NCBI GenBank assembly: GCA_017543905.1
Contig: JAFYFC010000002.1
Span: forward strand, 50,958 to 114,957
Length of the DNA stretch: 64,000 nt
Direction: 5' to 3'
Origin: Clostridia bacterium
Lineage (GTDB): Bacteria > Bacillota > Clostridia > Christensenellales > Aristaeellaceae
The translations under genes were made by a program, and so were the position numbers. A model generated the notes under the pieces. The model was not told the DNA's origin. It saw only the letters and a program-made list of their open reading frames with translations, and searched no databases. Shown in pieces: positions 34,660 to 42,441 of this stretch (position 1 is its first letter; each line of letters starts with the position of its first letter).

Positions 34660-35220
34660 ATGGCAAAATTATACTTTCGTTACGGCGCGATGGGCTCCTC
34701 GAAGACCGCAAACGCCATAATGGTGCGTTTCAATTACATGGAGCGCGGACAAAGCTGCATAATACTGAAGCCCCGCCTGGACACGCGGGACGGCGAACGC
34801 ATAGTCGCCTCGCGCTCCGGACTCAAGGCCGAATGCGCCTATATAGAGGAAGCAGAGTCGCTTGACCTCGGCAAATACGACTGCGTGATCGTGGACGAGG
34901 CGCAGTTTCTGACCAAGGCGCAGGTAGAGACGCTGGTGCACATAGTGGACGATCTGAACGTGCCCGTGATCGCGTACGGCCTGAGGGCGGATTTCCGGGG
35001 AGAGCTGTTCGAGGGCAGCAAGTGGCTGCTCGCGTGGGCGGACTCTATCGAGGAGATAAAGACCGTGTGCTGGTGCGGACGCAAGGCCACGTACAACGCG
35101 CGTCTTTTGAACGGCAAGGTAATAAAGACGGGCGCGCAGATAGTGCTGGGCGGCAACGAGAGCTATATCGCGCTGTGCCGGCGTCACTGGCAAAGCGGCG
35201 AAACCGGTAAATTAGAATAA
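34660..35220 (+). CDS. tdk: Thymidine kinase
   Basis: 186 residues, with AGGAGAGAG upstream. P-loop GAMGSSKTANAI (about 9-20), Walker B VIVDEAQFL (about 75-83) and the lasso region with NGKVIKTGAQIVLGG are typical of type II thymidine kinases. The zinc cluster is CWCG and CRRH: the first pair has a single residue between the cysteines where CxxC is usual. The enzyme phosphorylates thymidine to dTMP in the salvage pathway. Confidence 0.96.
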   Translation: MAKLYFRYGAMGSSKTANAIMVRFNYMERGQSCIILKPRLDTRDGERIVASRSGLKAECAYIEEAESLDLGKYDCVIVDEAQFLTKAQVETLVHIVDDLNVPVIAYGLRADFRGELFEGSKWLLAWADSIEEIKTVCWCGRKATYNARLLNGKVIKTGAQIVLGGNESYIALCRRHWQSGETGKLE

Positions 35221-35271
35221 ACGCTCCAATTGTTATATACGTTTCATTTGTGTGAATTTTCCAATATTCTC

Positions 35272-35300
35272 TTGATTTTGCTGTGAAAAATGAATAATAT
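35272..35300 (+). promoter_or_regulatory. Promoter of the flavodoxin-like gene
   Basis: TTGATT (35272-35277), a 17-bp spacer and TAATAT (35295-35300), about 40 bases upstream of the ATG. Confidence 0.7.
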
Positions 35301-35340
35301 TACAGTATGGAACCTCATAAAACTACGGAGGTAAAACAGT

Positions 35341-35763
35341 ATGGCAGTCAAAGTGTACTACGTAAGTCCCAAGGGCTGTGCGGAGATGATAGCCTCGGCT
35401 ATTTGCGCTCAGATCGGCGGAAATACCAAAACCGAAGCGCTGATGCCTGCATACATGCCCGAAAACACGAACATGATGTTCATCGGCTGCGAAGGCAGCA
35501 AGGCCGACAAGGTGACAGCTGAGTTTCTGAACTCGCTCAATCCCGGCCGCGTCAGGAACGCCGCTCTGTATTCCTGCAGTCCCAAGAAGGACACCGGCGC
35601 GATAGACGAAATGCGCTCCATACTCGAAGGCAAAGGTATCAACGTGCTCGCGTCGTCAAAGGCGTTCCCCGGCAAGGGCTTCCTATCCGACAAAAAGCCC
35701 GACAAGGCAGATCTCGAGGACGCCAAAAAGTGGGCCTCCGAATGCATGGCTTCAGTTAAATAA
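35341..35763 (+). CDS. Flavodoxin-like small protein
   Basis: 140 residues. Alternating hydrophobic strands and helices (VKVYYVSPKGCAEMIASAIC, MMFIGCEG, RVRNAALYSCSP, GINVLASSKAFPGKGFLSDK) suggest a flavodoxin-like fold similar to Clostridia flavodoxin-family proteins. The usual FMN phosphate loop (T/S-x-T-G-x-T) is replaced by SPKGCAE, so flavin binding is not assured. Four cysteines are present, one in YSCSP. It is a monocistronic gene with its own promoter and a strong terminator. The partner is unknown. Confidence 0.6.
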   Translation: MAVKVYYVSPKGCAEMIASAICAQIGGNTKTEALMPAYMPENTNMMFIGCEGSKADKVTAEFLNSLNPGRVRNAALYSCSPKKDTGAIDEMRSILEGKGINVLASSKAFPGKGFLSDKKPDKADLEDAKKWASECMASVK

Positions 35764-35781
35764 AGTCAGTCTGCGTAACAG

Positions 35782-35819
35782 AAAGCGCGCCTCCCGTTTT
35801 TCGGCGGGAGGCGCGCTTT
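35782..35819. terminator. Bidirectional terminator between convergent genes
   Basis: AAAGCGCGCCTCCCG (35782-35796) pairs with CGGGAGGCGCGCTTT (35805-35819). It separates the plus-strand flavodoxin-like gene from the minus-strand esterase and can serve both. Confidence 0.88.
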
Positions 35820-35825
35820 GCAGTT

Positions 35826-36671
35826 TTATATATTCTTCCTGATAAAGCTGAATATCGCCTCAAGCACGTCCCTGCTCCAGCAGCCGTCCTCGTGCGCGGC
35901 GCCCTCGACTATCGCCATCTCGGCGTGAACGCCCGCGCCTCTCAGCGCGCGGTACATTTTTTCGGACTGTGCAAGCGGAACGACCGGGTCGCTGTCGCCC
36001 TGCATTATGAACACGGGCGGATAAGCCGCGCCCTGCCTGAGCAGCAGCGCGGGGCTCATAAGCCGCATCGTCTCGTTGGGCTCGTTATCGCCGGCCAGGC
36101 CCTTGAATATCGGCTCGGTCTTCACCGTCTGCTCTATCGGGCTGATCAGCTCGGGTATGTCGCTCGGACCGAAGCAGTCAACCACAAGCTTCACGCTGTC
36201 CGAATACTCGGCGTATTCGTCTGTTTTATACATCGGGTCGTCACCGGTCACGCCTGCAAGCAGCGCCGCGTTTCCGCCCGAGGAGGTGCCCCACACGCCG
36301 ACGCGCTCAGTATCTATGCGGTAGGTGCCTGCGTTCGCTCTCAGAAAGCGTATCGCGCATTTCACGTCCTGCAAAAATGCGGGAAAGGGATTGCCCTTTA
36401 TGCTCGAGCGGTGGCAGACGGTCGCGCATACCATGCCTTCCCGCGCCAGCGCGCACAGCTGCGGCAGCTCCTTAAGCGGGTTCGGCGTCGTCCACGCGCT
36501 GCCCTGCACGAACACGACGAGCGGGTATCCGCTCCCTTCGCCAGACGCGTTCCACGGCGCGGCTATATACATATAACAGTCAGCGTCCGCCTGCGAATAC
36601 TGCACAGGCCCGGTCACGCCCGCAAAGCCCGCGTTCGCGTGATCCGCCTTGAATACTGAAACGTCCTTCAT
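35826..36671 (-). CDS. Alpha/beta hydrolase (esterase/lipase-like)
   Basis: 281 residues from the ATG at 36671; the mltG stop lies two bases upstream. The nucleophile elbow GTSSGGNAALLAG, the acid in QGDSDPVVPLAQ and the His in GAAHEDGCW form a plausible Ser-Asp-His triad. The HGG-type oxyanion motif appears as VFVQGSAW. It resembles BD-FAE/acetyl-esterase-like hydrolases that often act on plant polymer esters. There is no signal peptide, so it is cytoplasmic. The substrate is not known. Confidence 0.87.
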   Translation of the reverse strand: MKDVSVFKADHANAGFAGVTGPVQYSQADADCYMYIAAPWNASGEGSGYPLVVFVQGSAWTTPNPLKELPQLCALAREGMVCATVCHRSSIKGNPFPAFLQDVKCAIRFLRANAGTYRIDTERVGVWGTSSGGNAALLAGVTGDDPMYKTDEYAEYSDSVKLVVDCFGPSDIPELISPIEQTVKTEPIFKGLAGDNEPNETMRLMSPALLLRQGAAYPPVFIMQGDSDPVVPLAQSEKMYRALRGAGVHAEMAIVEGAAHEDGCWSRDVLEAIFSFIRKNI

Positions 36672-36672
36672 A

Positions 36673-37989
36673 CTATCCCTTCTTTTGAGCGTGCTCACGG
36701 TCATATTCCTCCCAAAGCGCGCGGTACGTTTGCACGTTTCGCGCGTGCTCCTCGCCCGTACGCGCGAATACCAGTCGCCCGCTCTCCGGCTCCGCGGCGC
36801 AGAAGTACAGATAATTCTGCTCCAGATACTCGCTGTCGGGATTCTGGGCCGCAAGCAGCGCGTTCCTGCCCGGCGAGCAGATCGGCCCCACCGGCAGACC
36901 GTACACACGGTAAGTATTGTACGGAGTATCCACGGATATATCCTGCGTGGTGAGCGCTATGCGCGTTATGCCGGTCAGGTATGTCGCGGTCGGGTCGCTC
37001 TGCAGACGCATGCCCGCGCTTAAACGGTTATAGAAAACCGCGCTTACGCGCCGCATATCCTCATAGGACGAAGCTTCTTTTTCTATGATCGAGGCGAGTA
37101 TGAACAGCTCGTCGTCCGTCAGGGCGCGCTTTGCGCCGTCCTCCGCGTCCAGCACGAGCAGGCTGTCGCACGCAAGCCCCGTCTTCCGCTCGCCGTTTGC
37201 GTCGGTAAACAGCGAGCTGTACACGGTATCCATCTGCTTGACCAGCGTATGCGCTATGGAGGCTGCGTCCGCAGACAGGTATACGCGGTACGTATCCGCC
37301 GCCAGATACCCCTCCAGCGGGTATATGCGCGCGGACAGATCCGCGGTCTCGTCCGCGTTTATAAGCGCGAGCGAATAGCCCTTATAGTCCTGATACTCGC
37401 GGCATTCCGCAAGAAACTCCTCCCTGTCAGTCAGCGCGCCCGCTTCTACCAGATAATCCGCTATGTTCTCCACGTTCCAGCCCGGGATAATGCGTATCGT
37501 GCGCTCGTTCGTGCCCTTGCCCGAAGCGAGCATATCCGCGGTTTCGAACAGATCCATGCCCTTCGAAAGGGTGTATACGCCGCTTTGCAGCTTGTTCGTA
37601 AGCCCGTAGAACTGCACGTAATACTTGAACATCGAAGCGGACCTTATAAAGCCCTGCTCGGTCAGATGCCTGCCTATAGTGGTAACGGATTCGCCGCTGC
37701 TCACAGTAAAGGAGTACGTACGAGCGTCGTTTTTGTCGGGCGGCGAAATAAGCCCGTTATACAGTCTTTGCCAGATGCCCGCAGCGATGCCCACTATCAC
37801 GAGCAGCGCGCACAGGAATATCAGCAGCTTTCGGAGTATCTGCCACAGCCAGTCGTACCAGAACAGGCCGTATTCCCTGTCCTTCTGCACCGTCTCGCGG
37901 GTGTAGCGGCGGGTCCTGAACAGGCGGTCGTACATCCTTTTGCTGTAACGCTGATCCTTATTCGGTTTTTGCGTCTTGCTTGCTGCCAT
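36673..37989 (-). CDS. mltG: Endolytic peptidoglycan transglycosylase
   Basis: 438 residues. Cytoplasmic basic N-terminus, one membrane segment (about 53-75), a LysM-like domain (about 90-155) and the YceG/MltG domain. The catalytic Glu is at about 303 in ASIIEKEASSYEDMRRV; YNTYRVYGLPVGPICSPG is the second signature. MltG cuts nascent glycan strands and so sets their length, working with cell-elongation synthases. The N-terminal tail of about 50 residues is longer than in E. coli. Confidence 0.96.
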   Translation of the reverse strand: MAASKTQKPNKDQRYSKRMYDRLFRTRRYTRETVQKDREYGLFWYDWLWQILRKLLIFLCALLVIVGIAAGIWQRLYNGLISPPDKNDARTYSFTVSSGESVTTIGRHLTEQGFIRSASMFKYYVQFYGLTNKLQSGVYTLSKGMDLFETADMLASGKGTNERTIRIIPGWNVENIADYLVEAGALTDREEFLAECREYQDYKGYSLALINADETADLSARIYPLEGYLAADTYRVYLSADAASIAHTLVKQMDTVYSSLFTDANGERKTGLACDSLLVLDAEDGAKRALTDDELFILASIIEKEASSYEDMRRVSAVFYNRLSAGMRLQSDPTATYLTGITRIALTTQDISVDTPYNTYRVYGLPVGPICSPGRNALLAAQNPDSEYLEQNYLYFCAAEPESGRLVFARTGEEHARNVQTYRALWEEYDREHAQKKG

Positions 37990-37994
37990 CTGCG

Positions 37995-38348
37995 TTATGC
38001 CTGCGTGAGCGCGTCGATGTCTATGCCGGCCGCGTCGCCTATGATCTTGTATATGTCCGCGATCAGCTTCTGAAAGCGGAACTCCGCCATTATATACGCG
38101 CTGGCGTCGGAATTAAGCTGCAGAAGCGAGCTTATCCGCATAAGCTTCTGCATTTCCTCCTCGTCCGGCTTTTCCCCGCCCGCCGCCTTCGCCTGCATTC
38201 TGAACTGCAGACGCTTGAGCTCCTCAAGCAAGGTACGGTTCGTGCCGTCCTCGAAGGCTATGTCTTTAAGGCGCTTGTATTCCTTGTACTCCTCGCTTTC
38301 CTTAAGCTGTGAAGCGAGCAGATGCGCGGTGTCGTAAACGTTAATCAT
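37995..38348 (-). CDS. YlbF/YmcA family regulator
   Basis: 117 residues, almost entirely helical (NVYDTAHLLASQLKESEEYK, then the conserved EYKRLKDIAFEDGTNRTLLEE segment). In Bacillus, YlbF, YmcA and YaaT form a complex that adjusts RNase Y activity in mRNA maturation, biofilm formation and sporulation. Here the gene lies eight bases after RNase J and just before mltG, consistent with an RNA-decay link. No [4Fe-4S] ligand cysteines are seen in this protein. Confidence 0.88.
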   Translation of the reverse strand: MINVYDTAHLLASQLKESEEYKEYKRLKDIAFEDGTNRTLLEELKRLQFRMQAKAAGGEKPDEEEMQKLMRISSLLQLNSDASAYIMAEFRFQKLIADIYKIIGDAAGIDIDALTQA

Positions 38349-38355
38349 ATTGTCC

Positions 38356-40023
38356 TCACGTAATTATGGTAAGTATCATCGGATCGCGGCGCAGCGTATC
38401 GTTCAGATAGCGCTTGAGCGAGTCGCGTATGGCTTCTTTAAGCGATGCCGTGGAGGAATATTCCTTCTCGAGTATCCTGCGCACCGTCTCCCGCGCGCCG
38501 TCAAGCAGCTCCTCGTTCTCCTTTACGTATATGAAGCCGCGGCTGATGATGTCGGGCCCGCTTATCAGCTCGCCCGTTTCGTGGTCGAAGGTGAGCACCA
38601 CGATTATCATGCCGTCCTCCGACAGGTGCTTGCGGTCTCTGAGCACGCTCTCGCCCACGTCGCCCACGCCCAGTCCGTCTATAAGCAGATCACCACTTGG
38701 TACGCTGCCCGCGCGGCGGATCGAATTCTTCGTCACCTCTATCACGCCGCCCGTTTCGGGTATAAGCAGATTTTCGTCCGCTATGCCCATGCTCTTGGCG
38801 AGCTTCGCGTGATGGAACAGATGCCGGTATTCGCCGTGAACCGGCACGAAGAACTGCGGATGCGTGAGTGCGTGCATGAGCTTGAGCTCCTCCTGCCGCG
38901 CGTGCCCGGATACGTGCACCTCGGCGAGCGATTCGTATATCACGTCCGCGCCGGTTCTGACGAGCTGATTTATTACGCCCGATATGCTTCTCTCGTTGCC
39001 GGGTATCGGCGAGGCAGAGATGATGACCATGTCGGTGGGACGTATGTCCAGCTTTTTGTGTTCCGAGAACGCCATACGGTGCAGGCCGCTCATCGGCTCG
39101 CCCTGACTGCCTGTGGTGAGCACGACCATGTCCTCGCTTTTGTAGCGGCTCAGATCGTCAATGCCGACTATCACGCCCTCCGGCACGTTCAGATAGCCGA
39201 GCTGACTGCTTACCCGCGCGACGCTTACCATGCTGCGCCCCACGAGGCACACGTGCCTGTTGTGCTTGACTGCGGCGTCTATCACCATCTGTATGCGGTG
39301 CACGTTGCTTGCGAACATCGCGATTATGATCCTGTCGGTCGCCCGCGCGAACAGCGATTCGAACGTCTCGCCCACCATGCGTTCGCTCATCGTATAGCCC
39401 GGGCGCTCTGCGTTCGTGGAGTCCGCAAGCAGCAGCCTTACGCCTTCCCTGCCCAGCTCCGCCAGCCGCAGAAAATCCGTCGTCTGTCCGGCGACGGGCG
39501 TATAGTCCACCTTGAAGTCTCCGGTATGCACGACCGTGCCCACCGGCGTATGTATCGCAAGCGCGCAGGAGCCCGCTATGGAATGCGACACGTTTATGAA
39601 TTCCACGCCGAAGCAGCCCGCGACGATCGTATCGCTCGGCTCCACCTCGTGCATCTCCACACTGCTCATCATGCGGTGCTCCTTGAACTTGAGCCCCATG
39701 AGCGCGCACGTAAGCCGCGTGGCGTAAACCGGCGCAGGGGCGTCCCTGAGCACGTAAGGCGCGGCGCCGATATGATCCTCGTGCCCGTGCGTGATGAAAT
39801 AACCGCGCACGCGCTGCCTGTTCTCGCGCAGGTACGTTATGTCCGGTATCACCAGATCTACGCCGGGCATATCGTCGTGCGGGAACATCGAGCCCATGTC
39901 CACCACGATTATATCGTCGCCGTATTCGAACACGGTCATATTTTTGCCTATCTCGCCAAGGCCCCCGAGCGGAATTACCTTAAGCACTCCCTCGGCAGGC
40001 CGATGTATTTTGTTCTTCGACAT
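38356..40023 (-). CDS. rnj: Ribonuclease J
   Basis: 555 residues with AGGAGG upstream. Metallo-beta-lactamase motif HGHEDH at 79-84, followed by beta-CASP motifs (DSTNAERPGYT, ASNVHRIQM, TGSQGEPMS, HVSGHARQEE) and the C-terminal domain. RNase J is a 5'-to-3' exonuclease and endonuclease that processes mRNA and rRNA. Only one copy is present in the window, and the sequence does not separate J1 from J2. Confidence 0.96.
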   Translation of the reverse strand: MSKNKIHRPAEGVLKVIPLGGLGEIGKNMTVFEYGDDIIVVDMGSMFPHDDMPGVDLVIPDITYLRENRQRVRGYFITHGHEDHIGAAPYVLRDAPAPVYATRLTCALMGLKFKEHRMMSSVEMHEVEPSDTIVAGCFGVEFINVSHSIAGSCALAIHTPVGTVVHTGDFKVDYTPVAGQTTDFLRLAELGREGVRLLLADSTNAERPGYTMSERMVGETFESLFARATDRIIIAMFASNVHRIQMVIDAAVKHNRHVCLVGRSMVSVARVSSQLGYLNVPEGVIVGIDDLSRYKSEDMVVLTTGSQGEPMSGLHRMAFSEHKKLDIRPTDMVIISASPIPGNERSISGVINQLVRTGADVIYESLAEVHVSGHARQEELKLMHALTHPQFFVPVHGEYRHLFHHAKLAKSMGIADENLLIPETGGVIEVTKNSIRRAGSVPSGDLLIDGLGVGDVGESVLRDRKHLSEDGMIIVVLTFDHETGELISGPDIISRGFIYVKENEELLDGARETVRRILEKEYSSTASLKEAIRDSLKRYLNDTLRRDPMILTIIT

Positions 40024-40102
40024 TAATACCTCCTTTTGTCATAATGAGAAAACATCTATAACAAACCGCAGGCACGCCGTCCGTACGGTTTAACATCAGC
40101 TT

Positions 40103-40127
40103 TGTGACAAGTATATCACTTGTGACA
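40103..40127. promoter_or_regulatory. Palindromic operator-like site in the rnj / PAP2 intergenic region
   Basis: ACAAGT-ATATC-ACTTGT (40107-40123) is an inverted repeat with a 5-base centre. The octamer TTGTGACA also occurs twice as a direct repeat, 17 bases apart (40103-40110 and 40120-40127). It lies between two divergent genes where a repressor could act. The 214-base intergenic region holds this site and promoter elements. Confidence 0.4.
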
Positions 40128-40177
40128 TGAAATTGCCAGTTTCTCAGATGATATGTGCGTTATTTTTTAAGAATTTG

Positions 40178-40208
40178 TTGCCGCAAGGTCATAATGCTTT
40201 GATATAAT
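40178..40208 (+). promoter_or_regulatory. Possible promoter of the PAP2 gene
   Basis: TATAAT at 40203-40208 is clear. The best -35 is TTGCCG (40178-40183) at a 19-bp spacing, which is longer than optimal. Confidence 0.45.
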
Positions 40209-40237
40209 ATAAATAATAAGTACAGGGAGGCGGCAAC

Positions 40238-40903
40238 TTGAAGCAGTTTCTCAAAACCGCGCCGTGGAAGCGTCTGATATACGCCGTATGGCTGCCGGTT
40301 TATATCGCGGCATACTTTCTGATAGAAAAGCTCGTGCCCGCGGACGGGAACGTCGTTTGGTATACGGAGTTCGCATTCGAGCGCTTAATACCGTTCATAC
40401 CTGTGTTTATAGTGCCGTATTTAAGCTGGTTCGCACTTATATTCGGTACGGGCTTCAACCTTTGGTATTTTCACGAAGCGGCGTTCAAGCGCTATATGCT
40501 GCTTTTGTGCCTGAGCTTTTACGCCTGCGCGGCGTTCTGGCTGATCGTGCCGAACGGCTGCAGGCTGCGTGTATACTCGGAGGGACGGGACGTGTTTTCG
40601 GCGGTCGTGCGCCTTATACAGTCTTTAGATACCCCAACCAACGTATTTCCCTCCGAGCACGTGATCGGCACGCTGGCGGCGCTGTTTGCGCTTATCGACT
40701 GCGGGTACGCCTTTTCTCACAAAACGCATTTTGGGATCATGTGCGTCTGGGGCGCGCTTATTATAGTCTCCACGGTTTTTACAAAGCAGCACGCGCTTAT
40801 CGACATACCCGGCGGCGCGTTGACCGCTTGCGCCTTCGCGCTGCTCGTATACCGCAGACAGATATTCGGTAAAAGCAGGCATTTACGCACTAAGAAGCGA
40901 TAA
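40238..40903 (+). CDS. PAP2 superfamily membrane phosphatase-like protein
   Basis: 221 residues from a TTG start at 40238, with GGGAGG seven bases upstream. About six membrane segments. Motifs are DTPTNVFPSEHVIGT (phosphate-binding SxHV block) and TKQHALIDIPGG (H-x3-D block). The N-terminal K-x6-RP motif is not obvious; the LRVYSEGRD segment is in its place. This form resembles PAP2 proteins of Firmicutes that dephosphorylate lipid phosphates. Its 3' end overlaps the convergent isomerase gene by 21 bases. Confidence 0.82.
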   Translation: MKQFLKTAPWKRLIYAVWLPVYIAAYFLIEKLVPADGNVVWYTEFAFERLIPFIPVFIVPYLSWFALIFGTGFNLWYFHEAAFKRYMLLLCLSFYACAAFWLIVPNGCRLRVYSEGRDVFSAVVRLIQSLDTPTNVFPSEHVIGTLAALFALIDCGYAFSHKTHFGIMCVWGALIIVSTVFTKQHALIDIPGGALTACAFALLVYRRQIFGKSRHLRTKKR

Positions 40904-41596
40904 TACGTGCATAAAGCCCTGCCGCAGCTCGGCATAGGCGTCCGTCCACGTCTCCTGCTCCGCAAGCAGCAGCTGTACGCCCGCCTGCCTGCAGGCCGCC
41001 ACCACGGGCGCAAAATCCGTCATCCCGCTGCCCGGCGGACAGAGCGCGCCGCATTCGTTTCTGTCTTTAAAATGCACGGTACGTATGCGGCCTTTATGCG
41101 CGAGTATGAAGCTGCATACGTCCCTTCCGGCGTCCGTCAGTTGGCAGGTATCCGGCACGAGCCCGACGCTGCGCCGCTTATTTATAAAGCTTTCGCACGC
41201 GCCGCAGAGTATATCCGCCTTCACGGGATGATACGAAAGCTGTATGCCGTGTTTAGCGGCGCGCTCAGACAGCGCGTCCATGTGTGCGGCGAACGAATCC
41301 GTATCGCCGTCCGGTATGCCGCTGACGCAGATCTCCGGGCAGCCGCATTCAAGGCACATTTCCATGTAATACCCGCTGTCCGAAAATATTTCCTTCGCTT
41401 TATCCTGCACGCCGCAGGCCTTGATTCCGTAGACGGCAAGCAGCTGCGCGACCGTACGCGCGGGCACAGACTTGTCTATCCATTGCAGCTGCGTATACGA
41501 CGCGCCGATTTCGCGCATATGCGCAAGCACGTCCTTAAGCCCTTCAGCGTCCGTCATCAGCGGTCTGAAGCTTGAAATCTGTATTCCGGCATTCAT
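40883..41596 (-). CDS. Sugar phosphate isomerase/epimerase-like TIM-barrel protein
   Basis: 237 residues from the ATG at 41596 with GGAAG upstream. The barrel is recognisable by LSYHPVKAD, VGLVPDTCQLTDAGRDV, RIRTVHFKDRN and VQLLLAEQETW, which supply the metal ligands (Glu/Asp/His) in the xylose-isomerase-like family. Members act on sugars or inositols such as myo-inosose or tagatose. The specific substrate is not predictable, and no sugar operon surrounds it. Six-plus cysteines are present, several near CLECGCPEIC. Confidence 0.85.
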   Translation of the reverse strand: MNAGIQISSFRPLMTDAEGLKDVLAHMREIGASYTQLQWIDKSVPARTVAQLLAVYGIKACGVQDKAKEIFSDSGYYMEMCLECGCPEICVSGIPDGDTDSFAAHMDALSERAAKHGIQLSYHPVKADILCGACESFINKRRSVGLVPDTCQLTDAGRDVCSFILAHKGRIRTVHFKDRNECGALCPPGSGMTDFAPVVAACRQAGVQLLLAEQETWTDAYAELRQGFMHVLSLLSA

Positions 41597-41778
41597 ATGG
41601 CTTCCGTCGACCTGCCCTGCAGCACCGTGCGCAGGCGCGGCAATACGCAAACGCTCAGCGCCTGCACGCCCTTCGAAGCTGCCCGGACGGGTCTTCGCCT
41701 TTCCTTAAAGCATATTAAGGTATATTCCTCAGAAAACAGACCGCGCTCACGAATTCTTTTGCGGCCTGTAAAAGACAA

Positions 41779-41804
41779 GGCAGCACCGCATATCCGGCGC
41801 TGCC
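41779..41804 (-). terminator. Terminator of the ribosomal operon after rpmJ
   Basis: GGCAGC (41779-41784) pairs with GCTGCC (41799-41804); the loop is about 14 bases and TTGTCTTTT follows on the minus strand. The 215 bases between rpmJ and the isomerase start contain this hairpin and nothing else recognisable. Confidence 0.65.
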
Positions 41805-41811
41805 TTTATGA

Positions 41812-41925
41812 TTAGCCCTGCTTCTGCTTGTGCTTGGGGTTTTCGCAAATCACCATAACGTGACCCTTGCGCTTAATGATCTTGCACTTCTCGCAGATAG
41901 TCTTTACGGACGGTCTTACCTTCAT
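41812..41925 (-). CDS. rpmJ: 50S ribosomal protein L36
   Basis: A 37-residue protein starting [20 protein letters not shown] and ending NPKHKQKQG. The zinc ligands CEKC, CEN and H are intact, so it is the zinc (C+) form. It is shorter than the usual gene-length cutoff but is certain. GGAGG lies upstream. It is the last gene of the operon seen here. Confidence 0.98.
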   Translation of the reverse strand: MKVRPSVKTICEKCKIIKRKGHVMVICENPKHKQKQG

Positions 41926-41946
41926 CGTGTGTTCCTCCTTTCGGAA

Positions 41947-42168
41947 TCACTGCTTGCTCCGCCAGGTTATGCGGCCCCTGGTCAGATCATACGGCGACAA
42001 CTCGATCGTCACCTTATCTCCGGGATAGATGCGTATGTAATTCATGCGCATTTTACCCGAGACGTGAGCCAGAATCTTGTGCCCGTTCGGAAGCTGCACT
42101 TCGAACATGGCGTTCGGATAGGATTCGGTTACAACGCCTTCAACTTCAATAACGTCGCTTTTCGACAA
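41947..42168 (-). CDS. infA: Translation initiation factor IF-1
   Basis: 73 residues: [20 protein letters not shown], then [27 protein letters not shown], the complete S1/OB-fold of IF-1. It blocks the ribosomal A site during initiation. It lies between the KOW gene and rpmJ. Confidence 0.98.
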   Translation of the reverse strand: MSKSDVIEVEGVVTESYPNAMFEVQLPNGHKILAHVSGKMRMNYIRIYPGDKVTIELSPYDLTRGRITWRSKQ

Positions 42169-42171
42169 ATG

Positions 42172-42441
42172 CTACTCCTCCTTATCGGACAGATAAGCGC
42201 GCACCTCATAGTTTTCCATAGGTCTCTGTGAGAGCCGGTCGACTATTTCGGTTATGGGTTCACGCGCGAGCTTAAGATGTTTACGCTTTTTCTTCTTCGG
42301 CTTTTCGATCCTGTGCGTTTTGCCGTCGGCTATGAGCACATACTCGTCGGACAGCTCCGCGATCACAAGAAACGTGCGGCCCTCGTCGCGTCCGGCTTTC
42401 GATACGACCACCGCTCCGGGCAGGATCGGTTTCTTAGACAT
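42172..42441 (-). CDS. KOW domain RNA-binding protein
   Basis: 89 residues. The KOW-like start (LPGAVVVSKAGRDEGRTFLV) is followed by a basic cluster (KPKKKKRKHLKL). Clostridia often carry this L14e/KOW-type protein between map and infA. It is probably a ribosome-associated RNA-binding protein; its exact role is unknown. It overlaps map by eight bases. Confidence 0.8.
   Translation of the reverse strand: MSKKPILPGAVVVSKAGRDEGRTFLVIAELSDEYVLIADGKTHRIEKPKKKKRKHLKLAREPITEIVDRLSQRPMENYEVRAYLSDKEE

Noticed and set aside
38350..40026. A 558-codon open frame on the plus strand antisense to RNase J
   Set aside because: Same shadow effect; RNase J motifs are complete on the minus strand.
41597..41811. 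A possible small gene between rpmJ and the isomerase-like gene
   Set aside because: Frames there are short, without a ribosome binding site. The stretch is explained by the rpmJ terminator and the isomerase leader.
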